This document shows positions 1-7,390 of a DNA stretch of 64,000 nucleotides, piece after piece. This DNA is from Acinetobacter guillouiae CIP 63.46 (GTDB taxonomy: Bacteria > Pseudomonadota > Gammaproteobacteria > Pseudomonadales > Moraxellaceae): the NCBI RefSeq assembly GCF_000368145.1, contig NZ_KB849283.1, positions 2,134,324 to 2,198,323 on the forward strand, written 5' to 3'. A program made the translations under genes and the position numbers. A model generated the notes under the pieces. It had not been told where the DNA came from and ran no database searches. It saw nothing but the letters and a program-made list of their open reading frames with translations. How positions within the stretch are numbered: position 1 is the first letter of the stretch; each line of letters starts with the position of its first letter.

Positions 1-69
1 GAAATGATTTCAAGAGAGAAATTTATTGTTTTGAGAGCTACTGCTTAATCATTAAGTATCGTAAACCAT

Positions 70-222
70 TTAAAGCTCTTCTCTTTCTTGAGATGGCTCA
101 TCTGTTCTTTCTTCCTCATAAAAATCATCAGGCATCTGTGACAATACATTTAAAAGGCGCTCAGCTGTGATTGATTCATCAGAATTTACCGTATCACTTT
201 GAGTTTTTCGTAATAAAGACAT
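70..222 (-). CDS. Small acidic protein resembling the C-terminal tail of a VapB antitoxin
   Basis: A 50-codon frame starts with ATG after a good ribosome binding site (GGGGAA, about 5 nt upstream) and ends in TAA. The C-terminal half, with PDDFYEEERTDEP then SQERE, looks like the toxin-binding tail of VapB-family antitoxins, which commonly end in a DFM...ER...QERE pattern. The first 25 residues do not look like an AbrB or other DNA-binding domain, so it would be an antitoxin tail without its repressor part. The stop codon abuts an ATG, the usual antitoxin-toxin junction, but the downstream frame breaks after five codons. A one-base shift would restore residues like the RYLM start of VapC toxins. 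Function is inferred from weak resemblance only. It may be a remnant or a free-standing small protein. Confidence 0.45.
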   Translation of the reverse strand: MSLLRKTQSDTVNSDESITAERLLNVLSQMPDDFYEEERTDEPSQEREEL

Positions 223-236
223 TTTATTCCCCAAAT

Positions 237-266
237 AAAAACCCCACTTAACAGTAGGGCTTTTTT
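237..266 (-). terminator. Terminator-like hairpin downstream of acnD
   Basis: CCCCACT and AGTAGGG form an imperfect stem around a TAAC loop, flanked by an A-run on one side and a T-run on the other, so it could act in either direction. It lies between acnD and the small gene that follows on the same strand. Confidence 0.45.
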
Positions 267-317
267 ACAACACTATCAATTACTTTTAATCCTCAATTAA
301 TCTTCTTTTTAAAAGAG

Positions 318-353
318 CAGCCCCCCCTTTTTCAAAGGAGGGTTGGGGGAGGA
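318..353. repeat. Palindromic repeat of the CCTCCC/GGGAGG family
   Basis: A run of seven C, a TTTTTCAAA spacer and GGAGGGTTGGGGGAGG form an imperfect inverted repeat just after the acnD stop. Related sequences with CTCCCTAAC or CCCCTCTCC arms occur at 43815-43845 and 55106-55194 in this window, so this is a dispersed short palindromic element and not a simple terminator. Confidence 0.5.
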
Positions 354-371
354 TTTAAAGAACGGAACTCA

Positions 372-2978
372 TCAAGCCACTTGCCCTTCCAAGAAATCCT
401 GTGCAAAGCGTTGTAATACCCCACCCGCTTCATACACATGCACTTCTTCTTCAGTATCCAAACGACAAGTTACAGGAACTTCAATCACTTCATTCTTACC
501 ATCAACCGTGGCACGCTCAATCACCAAAGTTAAGTCTGTACGTGGTGCAATATTACCAATCACACTATACAGCTCAGTACCATCAAGCTTTAAGGTTTTA
601 CGGTCAGTACCAGCTTTAAACTCAAGTGGTAACACCCCCATACCAACAAGGTTAGTACGGTGGATACGTTCAAAGCCCTCAGCCACAATCGCTTCAACCC
701 CAGCAAGGCGAACACCTTTCGCAGCCCAGTCACGGCTAGAGCCTTGACCATAATCCTTACCAGCAATGATGATCAGTGGTTGCTTACGATTCATATAAAT
801 CTCAATTGCTTCCCACATACGCATCACTTCGCCTTCTGGCTCAACACGCGCTTTAGAACCTTGCTTGATGGTACCGTCAGAACGAACCACCATTTCATTA
901 AACAGTTTTGGGTTGGCAAAAGTTGCACGTTGCGCGGTCAAATGGTCACCACGATGCGTTGCATAGGAGTTAAAGTCTTCTTCAGGTACGCCCATTTTAT
1001 GCAGATATTCACCCGCTGCCGAATCCATCATAATTGCATTCGATGGTGATAAATGATCCGTGGTAATGTTGTCAGGTAAGATTGCAAGTGGACGCATATT
1101 TGACAATGTACGTGGTGCAGCCAAAGCCCCTTCCCAATACGGCGGACGGCGAATATAAGTACTTTGCGGACGCCAATCGTATAACGGGCTTTCTGATTTT
1201 TCTGTCACACCCAAATCAAACATCGGGATATACACTTTACGGAACTGTTCAGGTTTTACAGATTGTTTAACCAATGCATCAATTTCAGCATCCGATGGCC
1301 AAACATCTTTTAGGTAAACTGGATTACCGTCTTTGTCATTACCCAATGAATCCGTTTCAATATCAAAACGAATTGTGCCTGCAATTGCATAAGCCACCAC
1401 CAATGGTGGTGAAGCCAAGAATGCTTGTTTTGCATAAGGATGGATACGACCATCAAAGTTACGGTTACCTGAAAGTACCGCAGTCGCATACAAATCACGG
1501 TCAATAATTTCTTGCTGAATCTTTGGATCTAAAGCACCAGACATACCGTTACACGTCGTACATGCATAGGCCACGATACCAAAACCAAGCTTTTCTAAAT
1601 CCTCAAGTACGCCAGCTTCTTCAAGATAAAGTGCAGCAGCTTTAGAGCCTGGTGCAAATGATGATTTCACCCAAGGTTTACGTACTAATCCCAATTCATT
1701 TGCTTTACGTGCCAACAAACCCGCGGCAACTGTATTACGAGGGTTAGAGGTATTGGTACAAGAGGTAATCGCGGCAATAATGATTGCACCATCAGGCATT
1801 AAACCATCAGTACGGTTTTCAACTACGCCTGCAATGCCTTTCTCTTTTAAATCTGCTGTTGATACACGTGCATGTGGGTTTGATGGACCTGCAATATTAC
1901 GTGTTACCGTTGAAAGATCGAAACGAAGTACCCGAGGATATTCTGCTTGTTGCATATCCGATGCCCAAAGACCAATTTCTTTGGCATAACTTTCTACCAA
2001 TTTGATTTGGTCTGATTCACGACCAGTCAAGGTTAAATAATCAATGGTGTTCTGGTCGATATAGAACATTGCCGCAGTTGCACCATATTCTGGAGTCATA
2101 TTGGAAATCGTTGCACGATCTCCTACAGACATACTGTCCGCACCTTCACCAAAGAATTCTAAATATGCACCCACTACACGTTCTTTACGCAAGAATTCTG
2201 TAAGTGCTAAAACGATATCTGTGGCAGTGATGCCAGCTTTGCGCTGTCCCACCAATTCCACACCGATAATGTCTGGAAGGCGCATCCAAGATGCACGACC
2301 CAGCATGACATTTTCAGCTTCCAAACCACCAACACCAATAGAAATTACACCCAACGCATCTGTATGTGGTGTATGTGAATCTGTACCGACACAAGTATCT
2401 GGAAATGCGATACCTTCACGGTTTTGAATCACTGGAGACATTTTCTCCAAGTTAATTTGGTGCATGATGCCGTTGCCTGCTGGGATCACATCGACATTTT
2501 CAAATGCTGTTTTGGTCCATTCAATAAAGTGAAAACGATCTTCATTACGACGGTCTTCTACAGCACGGTTTTTTTCAAATGCATCTGGGTCAAAGCCACC
2601 GTATTCCACTGCTAGAGAGTGGTCAACGATCAACTGCGTTGGTACAACAGGGTTAACTTTAGCAGGGTCACCGCCTTGATCTGCAATCGCATCACGCAAA
2701 CCTGCAAGGTCGACTAATGCTGTTTGTCCAAGGATGTCGTGACATACTACACGTGCTGGATACCAAGGAAAATCATGGTCTTGTTTACGATTAATCAGTT
2801 CTTTTAAAGACTGTTCGAGAATGGCTGGATCACAACGGCGTACCAGCTGTTCAGCCAATACTTTTGATGTGTATGGAAGTTTTGCATATGCGCCTTGCTG
2901 GATATCTTCTACGGCTTGACGCACATCGAAGTATTCGAGCTGGGTACCTTGCAGTGGTTTACGATAGTTGTTATTCAT
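372..2978 (-). CDS. acnD: Fe/S-dependent 2-methylisocitrate dehydratase AcnD (aconitase family)
   Basis: 868-residue member of the aconitase family. AcnD dehydrates 2-methylcitrate in the methylcitrate cycle of propionate breakdown, usually with PrpF as isomerase. The N-terminus (MNNNYRKPLQGTQLEYFD) and the PYTS-VLAEQLVRRCDP stretch are those of AcnD, not of AcnA. The 4Fe-4S ligands are visible: Cys407 in SCTNTSNP and Cys473/Cys476 in CTTCNG. The swivel domain carries GKDYGQGSSRDWAAKG. The frame is open 24 codons further upstream, but the start at 2978 has an AAGAGG ribosome site and matches family starts. prpB and prpC, normally upstream, are absent; ygfZ diverges from this gene instead. A broader aconitase role cannot be excluded from sequence. 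Confidence 0.87.
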   Translation of the reverse strand: MNNNYRKPLQGTQLEYFDVRQAVEDIQQGAYAKLPYTSKVLAEQLVRRCDPAILEQSLKELINRKQDHDFPWYPARVVCHDILGQTALVDLAGLRDAIADQGGDPAKVNPVVPTQLIVDHSLAVEYGGFDPDAFEKNRAVEDRRNEDRFHFIEWTKTAFENVDVIPAGNGIMHQINLEKMSPVIQNREGIAFPDTCVGTDSHTPHTDALGVISIGVGGLEAENVMLGRASWMRLPDIIGVELVGQRKAGITATDIVLALTEFLRKERVVGAYLEFFGEGADSMSVGDRATISNMTPEYGATAAMFYIDQNTIDYLTLTGRESDQIKLVESYAKEIGLWASDMQQAEYPRVLRFDLSTVTRNIAGPSNPHARVSTADLKEKGIAGVVENRTDGLMPDGAIIIAAITSCTNTSNPRNTVAAGLLARKANELGLVRKPWVKSSFAPGSKAAALYLEEAGVLEDLEKLGFGIVAYACTTCNGMSGALDPKIQQEIIDRDLYATAVLSGNRNFDGRIHPYAKQAFLASPPLVVAYAIAGTIRFDIETDSLGNDKDGNPVYLKDVWPSDAEIDALVKQSVKPEQFRKVYIPMFDLGVTEKSESPLYDWRPQSTYIRRPPYWEGALAAPRTLSNMRPLAILPDNITTDHLSPSNAIMMDSAAGEYLHKMGVPEEDFNSYATHRGDHLTAQRATFANPKLFNEMVVRSDGTIKQGSKARVEPEGEVMRMWEAIEIYMNRKQPLIIIAGKDYGQGSSRDWAAKGVRLAGVEAIVAEGFERIHRTNLVGMGVLPLEFKAGTDRKTLKLDGTELYSVIGNIAPRTDLTLVIERATVDGKNEVIEVPVTCRLDTEEEVHVYEAGGVLQRFAQDFLEGQVA

Positions 2979-3216
2979 TAGTTTTGTGCCTCTTGCATCA
3001 TTTTGTACTGCGTGTCTAATGATTGGCATAGTACACTGTCGAAAACCCATTTCCCAAATCGTTTATATTTCATAAGCTTAGATATAAAAACAGGGGTTTT
3101 GGAAATATTTAGTAACAACTTCATTAAAATATTTGCACTAAAACTGCTTTTTTTTGAAAAATAGCGGAAAATAAGATTAATTCTTTAGTATTAGATTTAA
3201 GATAAGCGAGCAATTC

Positions 3217-3939
3217 ATGAGCGATCTAGCTTTCTCCTCATTTACCTTGATTGGTGTTGATGCAATCAAATTTCTACAAGGTCAAGTGACTGTAAACGTT
3301 GAAGCTTTGGCTGAAAATATCACCCAATACACTGCGATTTGTGATCTTAAAGGTCGTATCCATTTTGGCTTATGGCTTAAAAAAATTAATCCTGAACATT
3401 TAGAGATTGTTACGACTCAAGATCAAGCCGAAGAATTTGCTAAACATATTAAAAAATACGGCGCTTTTTCTAAAATGAAGCTTGAAGAAACTGGACAAGT
3501 TTTTCCAACATTGAACGGCTCAACGACAGATTTTTCAACGACACAAACCGATATTTCAGCATGGGAAATTGCTGCAATTCAAACTGGTCAGGCTTATATA
3601 AATCAAGCAATTGAACATGTATTTCAACCACAAGAATTACGCTTACACCAACGCGAAGGAATCAATTATGACAAAGGCTGTTACCTTGGTCAGGAAGTGA
3701 TTGCACGCCTCTGGTTTAAGGCAAAACCAAAAGCATGGTTACATGTCATTCAAGGTACAGGTCCTGCCCCTACTCAGGCTGAACAATTGAATAAAGGTGT
3801 TCAAGTGGTAAACAGTGCAGCATTTAAAAATGGTTATATTGCGCTTGTGGTTGCCCGCCCTGACGCTTTAGAAGAGTTAGACGTGACTGTTTTAGCATTA
3901 CCTGAAAGCTTAAGTGGTGATGTGGCGAGACCGCAGTAA
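3217..3939 (+). CDS. ygfZ: YgfZ/GcvT-domain folate-binding protein
   Basis: 240 residues. YgfZ is a tetrahydrofolate-binding relative of GcvT that supports assembly or repair of certain iron-sulfur enzymes. The diagnostic KGCYLGQE motif is at residues 153-160, with the conserved Cys155. The N-terminal region (LIGVDAIKFLQGQVTVN) is also typical of the family. The protein is shorter than the roughly 325 residues of E. coli YgfZ but in the range of Acinetobacter homologues. It is transcribed away from acnD; the head-to-head placement next to a 4Fe-4S enzyme is suggestive but not proof of a link. A GCGAG ribosome site precedes ATG, and a strong hairpin follows the stop. Confidence 0.85.
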   Translation: MSDLAFSSFTLIGVDAIKFLQGQVTVNVEALAENITQYTAICDLKGRIHFGLWLKKINPEHLEIVTTQDQAEEFAKHIKKYGAFSKMKLEETGQVFPTLNGSTTDFSTTQTDISAWEIAAIQTGQAYINQAIEHVFQPQELRLHQREGINYDKGCYLGQEVIARLWFKAKPKAWLHVIQGTGPAPTQAEQLNKGVQVVNSAAFKNGYIALVVARPDALEELDVTVLALPESLSGDVARPQ

Positions 3940-3960
3940 TTTCTCAAAATTGTCTACAAT

Positions 3961-3988
3961 AATAAACCTACAACCTTGTAGGTTTATT
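3961..3988 (+). terminator. Perfect 13-bp hairpin after ygfZ
   Basis: AATAAACCTACAA, a CC loop, then TTGTAGGTTTATT: a perfect inverted repeat 21 nt after the ygfZ stop. The 3' arm is T-rich, although no long T-tract follows. Confidence 0.7.
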
Positions 3989-4012
3989 AAGAGAATAAAA
4001 TGATTGAGTCAA

Positions 4013-4105
4013 TCACAACAACTTTAACAATAGCAATTGGTTAGCTTTATTTTCATAGATAAATACTTGCTGATCTAATACTGCTTCCAAAGATTTATCG
4101 ACAAT
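4013..4105 (-). pseudogene. C-terminal gene remnant
   Basis: A minus-strand frame of 30 codons, closed at both ends by stops, encodes a protein-like stretch (DKSLEAVLDQQVFIYENKAN). It has no start codon or ribosome site. It is most likely the decayed end of a lost gene between ygfZ and the dehydrogenase. The parent family is not recognised. Confidence 0.25.
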
Positions 4106-4188
4106 TTATATTTTTACTTTCACCTGAATTTTGTATTCTTAGCCATGCTCTTTTTACTAACTCCTAAAATTTTAGAAAAGTTCAAAAT

Positions 4189-5373
4189 TTAGGAAGATTC
4201 TTTCTGCCTCACATAATAAATCACACCGCCTTTATCATCAGAGAAATAAAATGAATTTTCATCTACTCGATAAATATCACAAGGGCGACCATAGACATTT
4301 TTGCCCACTAAAAAACCATCCATAAATGTCTGTAGTTTTTGCCCTTTACGCATAATGACAATTTTATAACCATGACCAATTGTGGCATCGGTAGAACCAT
4401 GTAAAGCAACTAAAAAAGAATTTTTGATGGTGTCATCTGTATTGAGATGATCAAAATAATCAAAGCCAAGTGCAGATGAATGCGCAGGGAAATAGGCATA
4501 AGGAGGCAATACATTTTTGCAACCTGACGGACGTTTAAATTTTGGATCTGCCAAAATTTTTCCATTCGACGAATAACATGAAGCCCAGCCATAATCTGCA
4601 TCACGTTTGAGTGCATAAAAAGTTTCATCAGGCTTATTTTTACCCAAATGATCCACACCTTGATTGGTGGCAAATAAAAAATTACCAACCCATTTCAAAC
4701 CGACTGCATTGCGTAAACCTGTAGCAAAAATCTTTTGTTGCGAACCATCGGGATTCATTTCTAATACTGTTGCCCGAACTTTTTCTTTCTCGGTACAAGC
4801 ATTGCAGCTTGAGCCGACTGAAACATAAATTTTCCCGTTCCCACCCACAGCAATTGTTCGCGTTAGATGCCAACCACCATATTTATAACTTAAACCATAG
4901 TCAGGAAAAGTCACTAAAACTTCGGCTTTATCGGTTGGTTTAATTTCACCTTTGGTAAATTTTCGTCGGGTCAGTTGATTAGTTTCCGCTAAATACAACC
5001 AATCTTGTCCTGAAGAATCTGTATAAAATTGAACTGAATTAGGGTTCTTCAGCCCCGTCATATAAGGAATAATTTTGCCGAATTTTCCCGTTTCAGAGTT
5101 CCATTCATCCAAAATATAAACGATGCCTTTTTTATTATCAGTCAAATCGTGCATATCTGTTACAAACATTCTGCCATCAGGAGCTTTGCTAAAATAACGA
5201 ACTCGCTTTAAGCCCTCAGCCGCTGGAATAATTTCGTAATTTGCTGGAAGATTTAAAGAAAAGCGCTTCCCATTTTTTAAGTTTACTTGATGAGGCACAA
5301 GATTTGGCTGTTGGGCTAAAATCCCCATTGAACAAACTAAACTTATGAATAAGATTAACAGTACTTTCATCAT
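4189..5373 (-). CDS. Secreted PQQ-type sugar (sorbosone-like) dehydrogenase
   Basis: 394 residues starting MMKVLLILF, with an N-terminal signal peptide (LLILFISLVCSMGILAQ). The rest reads as a six-bladed beta-propeller of the soluble aldose/L-sorbosone dehydrogenase family, which oxidises sugars in the periplasm with pyrroloquinoline quinone. Family-typical pieces are GLKRVRYFSKAPDGRMFV, the VGSSCNAC loop, TGLRNAVGLKW and DADYGWASCY. The frame is open 26 codons upstream, but the chosen start has GAG at proper spacing and begins the signal peptide. Substrate cannot be read from sequence, and PQQ binding is by family only. The pqqU receptor gene at 18883-21021 gives an in-window source of PQQ. 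Flanked by gene debris on both sides. Confidence 0.75.
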   Translation of the reverse strand: MMKVLLILFISLVCSMGILAQQPNLVPHQVNLKNGKRFSLNLPANYEIIPAAEGLKRVRYFSKAPDGRMFVTDMHDLTDNKKGIVYILDEWNSETGKFGKIIPYMTGLKNPNSVQFYTDSSGQDWLYLAETNQLTRRKFTKGEIKPTDKAEVLVTFPDYGLSYKYGGWHLTRTIAVGGNGKIYVSVGSSCNACTEKEKVRATVLEMNPDGSQQKIFATGLRNAVGLKWVGNFLFATNQGVDHLGKNKPDETFYALKRDADYGWASCYSSNGKILADPKFKRPSGCKNVLPPYAYFPAHSSALGFDYFDHLNTDDTIKNSFLVALHGSTDATIGHGYKIVIMRKGQKLQTFMDGFLVGKNVYGRPCDIYRVDENSFYFSDDKGGVIYYVRQKESS

Positions 5374-5457
5374 AGATACGTCTCGATTAATCTTAGCAAA
5401 AACAGCCTTCCTTTTTATATTATATAACTTGAAGCACGAGTATATAGTCAAATAATT

Positions 5458-5606
5458 TTGCTAGAAAAATACAAAGACCATCCAGATACAAGCCATTATC
5501 TTATATTGTTTTTAGCCAAGCGCCGAAAGTATTGTTGCAGTGGATTAATGCATTCACTCTCGTTTTATGGCACACAGCGCATCAAAAAACACAACTAAGA
5601 AAATAA
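5458..5606 (+). pseudogene. Frameshifted 3' end of a lost gene
   Basis: Codons reading LLEKYKDHPDTSHYLI join, after a frame change near 5508, to SQAPKVLLQWINAFTLVLWH and a TAA at 5604-5606. Neither frame has a convincing start with a ribosome site. The tail lies 3 nt before an ATG at 5610, as at a normal operon junction. Parent family not recognised. Confidence 0.3.
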
Positions 5607-5609
5607 ACA

Positions 5610-5702
5610 ATGACAACATCAAAAATTATTACTTTAGAAAGCCCTAACCACCATCAATACATCGGTAGAGGGCTCATCCAAGCGCTTAAACCATTTTTAT
5701 AG
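5610..5702 (+). pseudogene. Truncated 5' end of a lost gene (30 codons)
   Basis: ATG followed by 30 sensible codons (MTTSKIITLESPNHHQYIG...) then a TAG. It follows the preceding remnant at operon spacing and looks like a gene start whose remainder was lost when the neighbouring secretion cassette arrived. It could be a genuine very small protein, but no clear ribosome site is present. Confidence 0.3.
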
Positions 5703-5736
5703 CCCAATTGAACAGTTCACTAATTTTTAATAGATA

Positions 5737-5789
5737 TCAAAACCCATGGAATAATTTATTCATGTCTTTACAGCCATAATCTTTTAAGT
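5737..5789 (-). repeat. Left copy of 53-nt direct repeat (3' end of the 82-residue gene)
   Basis: Aligns to 11970-12022 with 47 of 53 bases identical at a constant offset of 6233. On the minus strand it encodes KDYGCKDMNKLFHGF-stop, almost the same C-terminus as the gene at 11970-12218. It lacks any upstream gene body and is therefore a truncated duplicate bordering the vgrG cassette. Confidence 0.85.
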
Positions 5790-5806
5790 AATAGGTATAG
5801 GATCCT

Positions 5807-6706
5807 TTATAAATTCACTGACTTACTTGGAATCCATTTTTTTACAGAATTATTGTAATCAACATACAGCCATAACTCATTCTTTTTAAAAAAATAATCC
5901 TTAACTTGGACTTTGTCATTTTTAACTAGATAAGCCTTTCCCATTTTAAAATCATTTCCCACCTTGTCATATAAAAATACTTTTTGATTGATTAACAAAA
6001 GACTATTATCAATGTCACATGTTTTTTCTAAATTTTCTTTTTTATCAATAAGATATTTCACCAATTTATGATTTCTAGTTTTAGTTAATGATATGCAAGT
6101 AGAAAGCAAATATGAAAAATTTGTATCATCGTAGAGTTTATTATCAGCACTCTTAATAGCTCTAATGTATTTTTGATCAACTTGAGGGGAAGTAGCCAAT
6201 AAAAGTTCTGATATTAAGTAAGTCCCTTTTGAAAAATTAATATCGTATGTTGATATAATTTTATTACAAGGAAAGAAGAAATAGGTTTTTTCATTCATAC
6301 CAGCTAACAAAATTTTTTGATTACTATTTATATATAAACATTGGCGATCCTTTTCATCATGAACATACTTTGTATTAGCTAAACTCACTTGTGTGTAAAC
6401 AGAGCCTATTATAAATAAAACAATTTGTAGGAGGTTTTTCATTCCGAAAATTCTAGTTCTTATTCTTCTTTTTATAATTTTTCGCCTCATTCTAATGGAA
6501 ATAAAGCTTGCTAAAACAGCATGCTCCATTTGCCTAACCAAAGCTGAACCAATCGCAATTGGCCCTATGCTACTTTGCGTATTGATATTTAAGTTCCGCA
6601 TAGTTTCACTGATCAGTAAATCACTTACTTCACCTTCAATGATAAAAAGCCTTTCTGACAATTGATCAATATTTTGGTCTGTTTTTTTTAAACTCATTTT
6701 TTCCAT
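5807..6706 (-). CDS. Signal-anchored protein of the vgrG cassette, possible immunity protein
   Basis: 299 codons, family not recognised. Residues 1-88 are hydrophilic and end in a strongly basic stretch (MRRKIIKRRIRTRIF). A signal-like hydrophobic segment follows (MKNLLQIVLFIIGSVYTQVSLA, from residue 89), then about 190 residues with four or more cysteines. Two readings are possible: one bitopic protein with a cytoplasmic N-terminus and periplasmic domain, or an exported protein starting at 6442 with an older frame fused in front. The first start has an AGAAG ribosome site; the internal one has only a weak CGGA. The AT-rich sequence, the position downstream of effector genes and the periplasmic domain suggest a second immunity protein. 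This is inference from context. Confidence 0.6.
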   Translation of the reverse strand: MEKMSLKKTDQNIDQLSERLFIIEGEVSDLLISETMRNLNINTQSSIGPIAIGSALVRQMEHAVLASFISIRMRRKIIKRRIRTRIFGMKNLLQIVLFIIGSVYTQVSLANTKYVHDEKDRQCLYINSNQKILLAGMNEKTYFFFPCNKIISTYDINFSKGTYLISELLLATSPQVDQKYIRAIKSADNKLYDDTNFSYLLSTCISLTKTRNHKLVKYLIDKKENLEKTCDIDNSLLLINQKVFLYDKVGNDFKMGKAYLVKNDKVQVKDYFFKKNELWLYVDYNNSVKKWIPSKSVNL

Positions 6707-6720
6707 ATATTTCTTCTAGG

Positions 6721-6873
6721 TCAATGTGGTAAAGCAAACCATATAAATGCATTTAAACCAATTTTTTCTAAAACCTTAGTTGTTTTATTTAAAGTCTGTT
6801 GAGAAATGTTGCTTGCGTAGCAAGCACTGAACAACAAATTTGTATAGCTTAAAATAATAACCAATTTTTTCAT
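6721..6873 (-). CDS. 50-residue exported small protein
   Basis: ATG at 6873 opens 50 codons ending in TGA at 6721. The N-terminus is a signal peptide (MKKLVIILSYTNLLFSACYA) with a possible lipobox-like SAC; the mature part is only about 30 residues (TLNKTTKVLEKIGL). It sits between the probable immunity gene and the signal-anchored gene, 14 nt before the latter. Not a known family. It may be a remnant of a second immunity-type gene, since short exported proteins are common there. The coding evidence is the clean signal sequence and operon position; the ribosome site is weak. Confidence 0.4.
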   Translation of the reverse strand: MKKLVIILSYTNLLFSACYASNISQQTLNKTTKVLEKIGLNAFIWFALPH

Positions 6874-6904
6874 TTATTATATATCGGATTAATTTTACAC
6901 CATT

Positions 6905-7375
6905 TTAATGATGGCGACATTTACTTATTGTGTTTTTATTAAATCCCTTTAGATACTTTATAAAGTCTGCTCTTAAAGATATTGTATTCTCACCATTATT
7001 TATAATTTCCATATAGTTTGGCTTATTTAATTTTTTTGTACCCTCATTATTTAGAAATGTGTAACTATAGTTCAGACTATAACCTGATAAAAATTTAGAG
7101 TCATAAAAATATAAAATATCCTCACCGCCATAACCACCAGAATCACCATCAACTTTGGCAACAATTACACACTGATTTTCATTAAGTTTATATATACTTA
7201 CTTTATTGTCCAGAACAGCCCCCCCATCCTCTACCTCATAGTCAGTAATAAAGTTTTGTATTACTTTAAAATTATTATTAATCTCATAACCAGTATATTG
7301 ATGTTGAATATTACCTTGAGCTATACAACTTGTAGAAAATAAAGATAAGGAAATGATTGTGAATAAAAATTTCAT
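6905..7375 (-). CDS. Probable periplasmic immunity protein of the LysM-M15 effector
   Basis: 156 residues. Starts with a signal peptide (MKFLFTIISLSLFSTSCIAQ), giving either a periplasmic protein or, through FSTSC, a lipoprotein. The mature part is rich in N, Y and G with no recognised domain (DGDSGGYGGEDILYFYDSKF). It starts 15 nt after the stop of the peptidase effector gene, with a GAG ribosome site. A peptidoglycan-cleaving type VI effector requires a periplasmic inhibitor encoded immediately downstream, and this is the only candidate at that spot. The base composition is more AT-rich than the core genes, as is usual for immunity genes. Binding is inferred from position and export, not from homology. 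Confidence 0.6.
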   Translation of the reverse strand: MKFLFTIISLSLFSTSCIAQGNIQHQYTGYEINNNFKVIQNFITDYEVEDGGAVLDNKVSIYKLNENQCVIVAKVDGDSGGYGGEDILYFYDSKFLSGYSLNYSYTFLNNEGTKKLNKPNYMEIINNGENTISLRADFIKYLKGFNKNTISKCRHH

Positions 7376-7390
7376 TAAATATTTCTCATA

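Noticed and set aside
1310-1504. Open frames inside acnD and other core genes on the opposite strand
   Set aside because: They have no ribosome sites, follow the codon pattern of the real gene on the other strand and carry no domain; treated as shadows.
3999-4043. Short frame MIESITTTLTIAIG after the ygfZ hairpin
   Set aside because: Only 14 codons, no ribosome site, overlaps a minus-strand remnant; no support as a gene.
6808-6830. GCTTGC/GCAAGC palindrome as a terminator or operator
   Set aside because: It lies inside the signal-peptide codons of the 50-residue frame and lacks a T-tract; a chance effect of Cys/Ala codons is likely.
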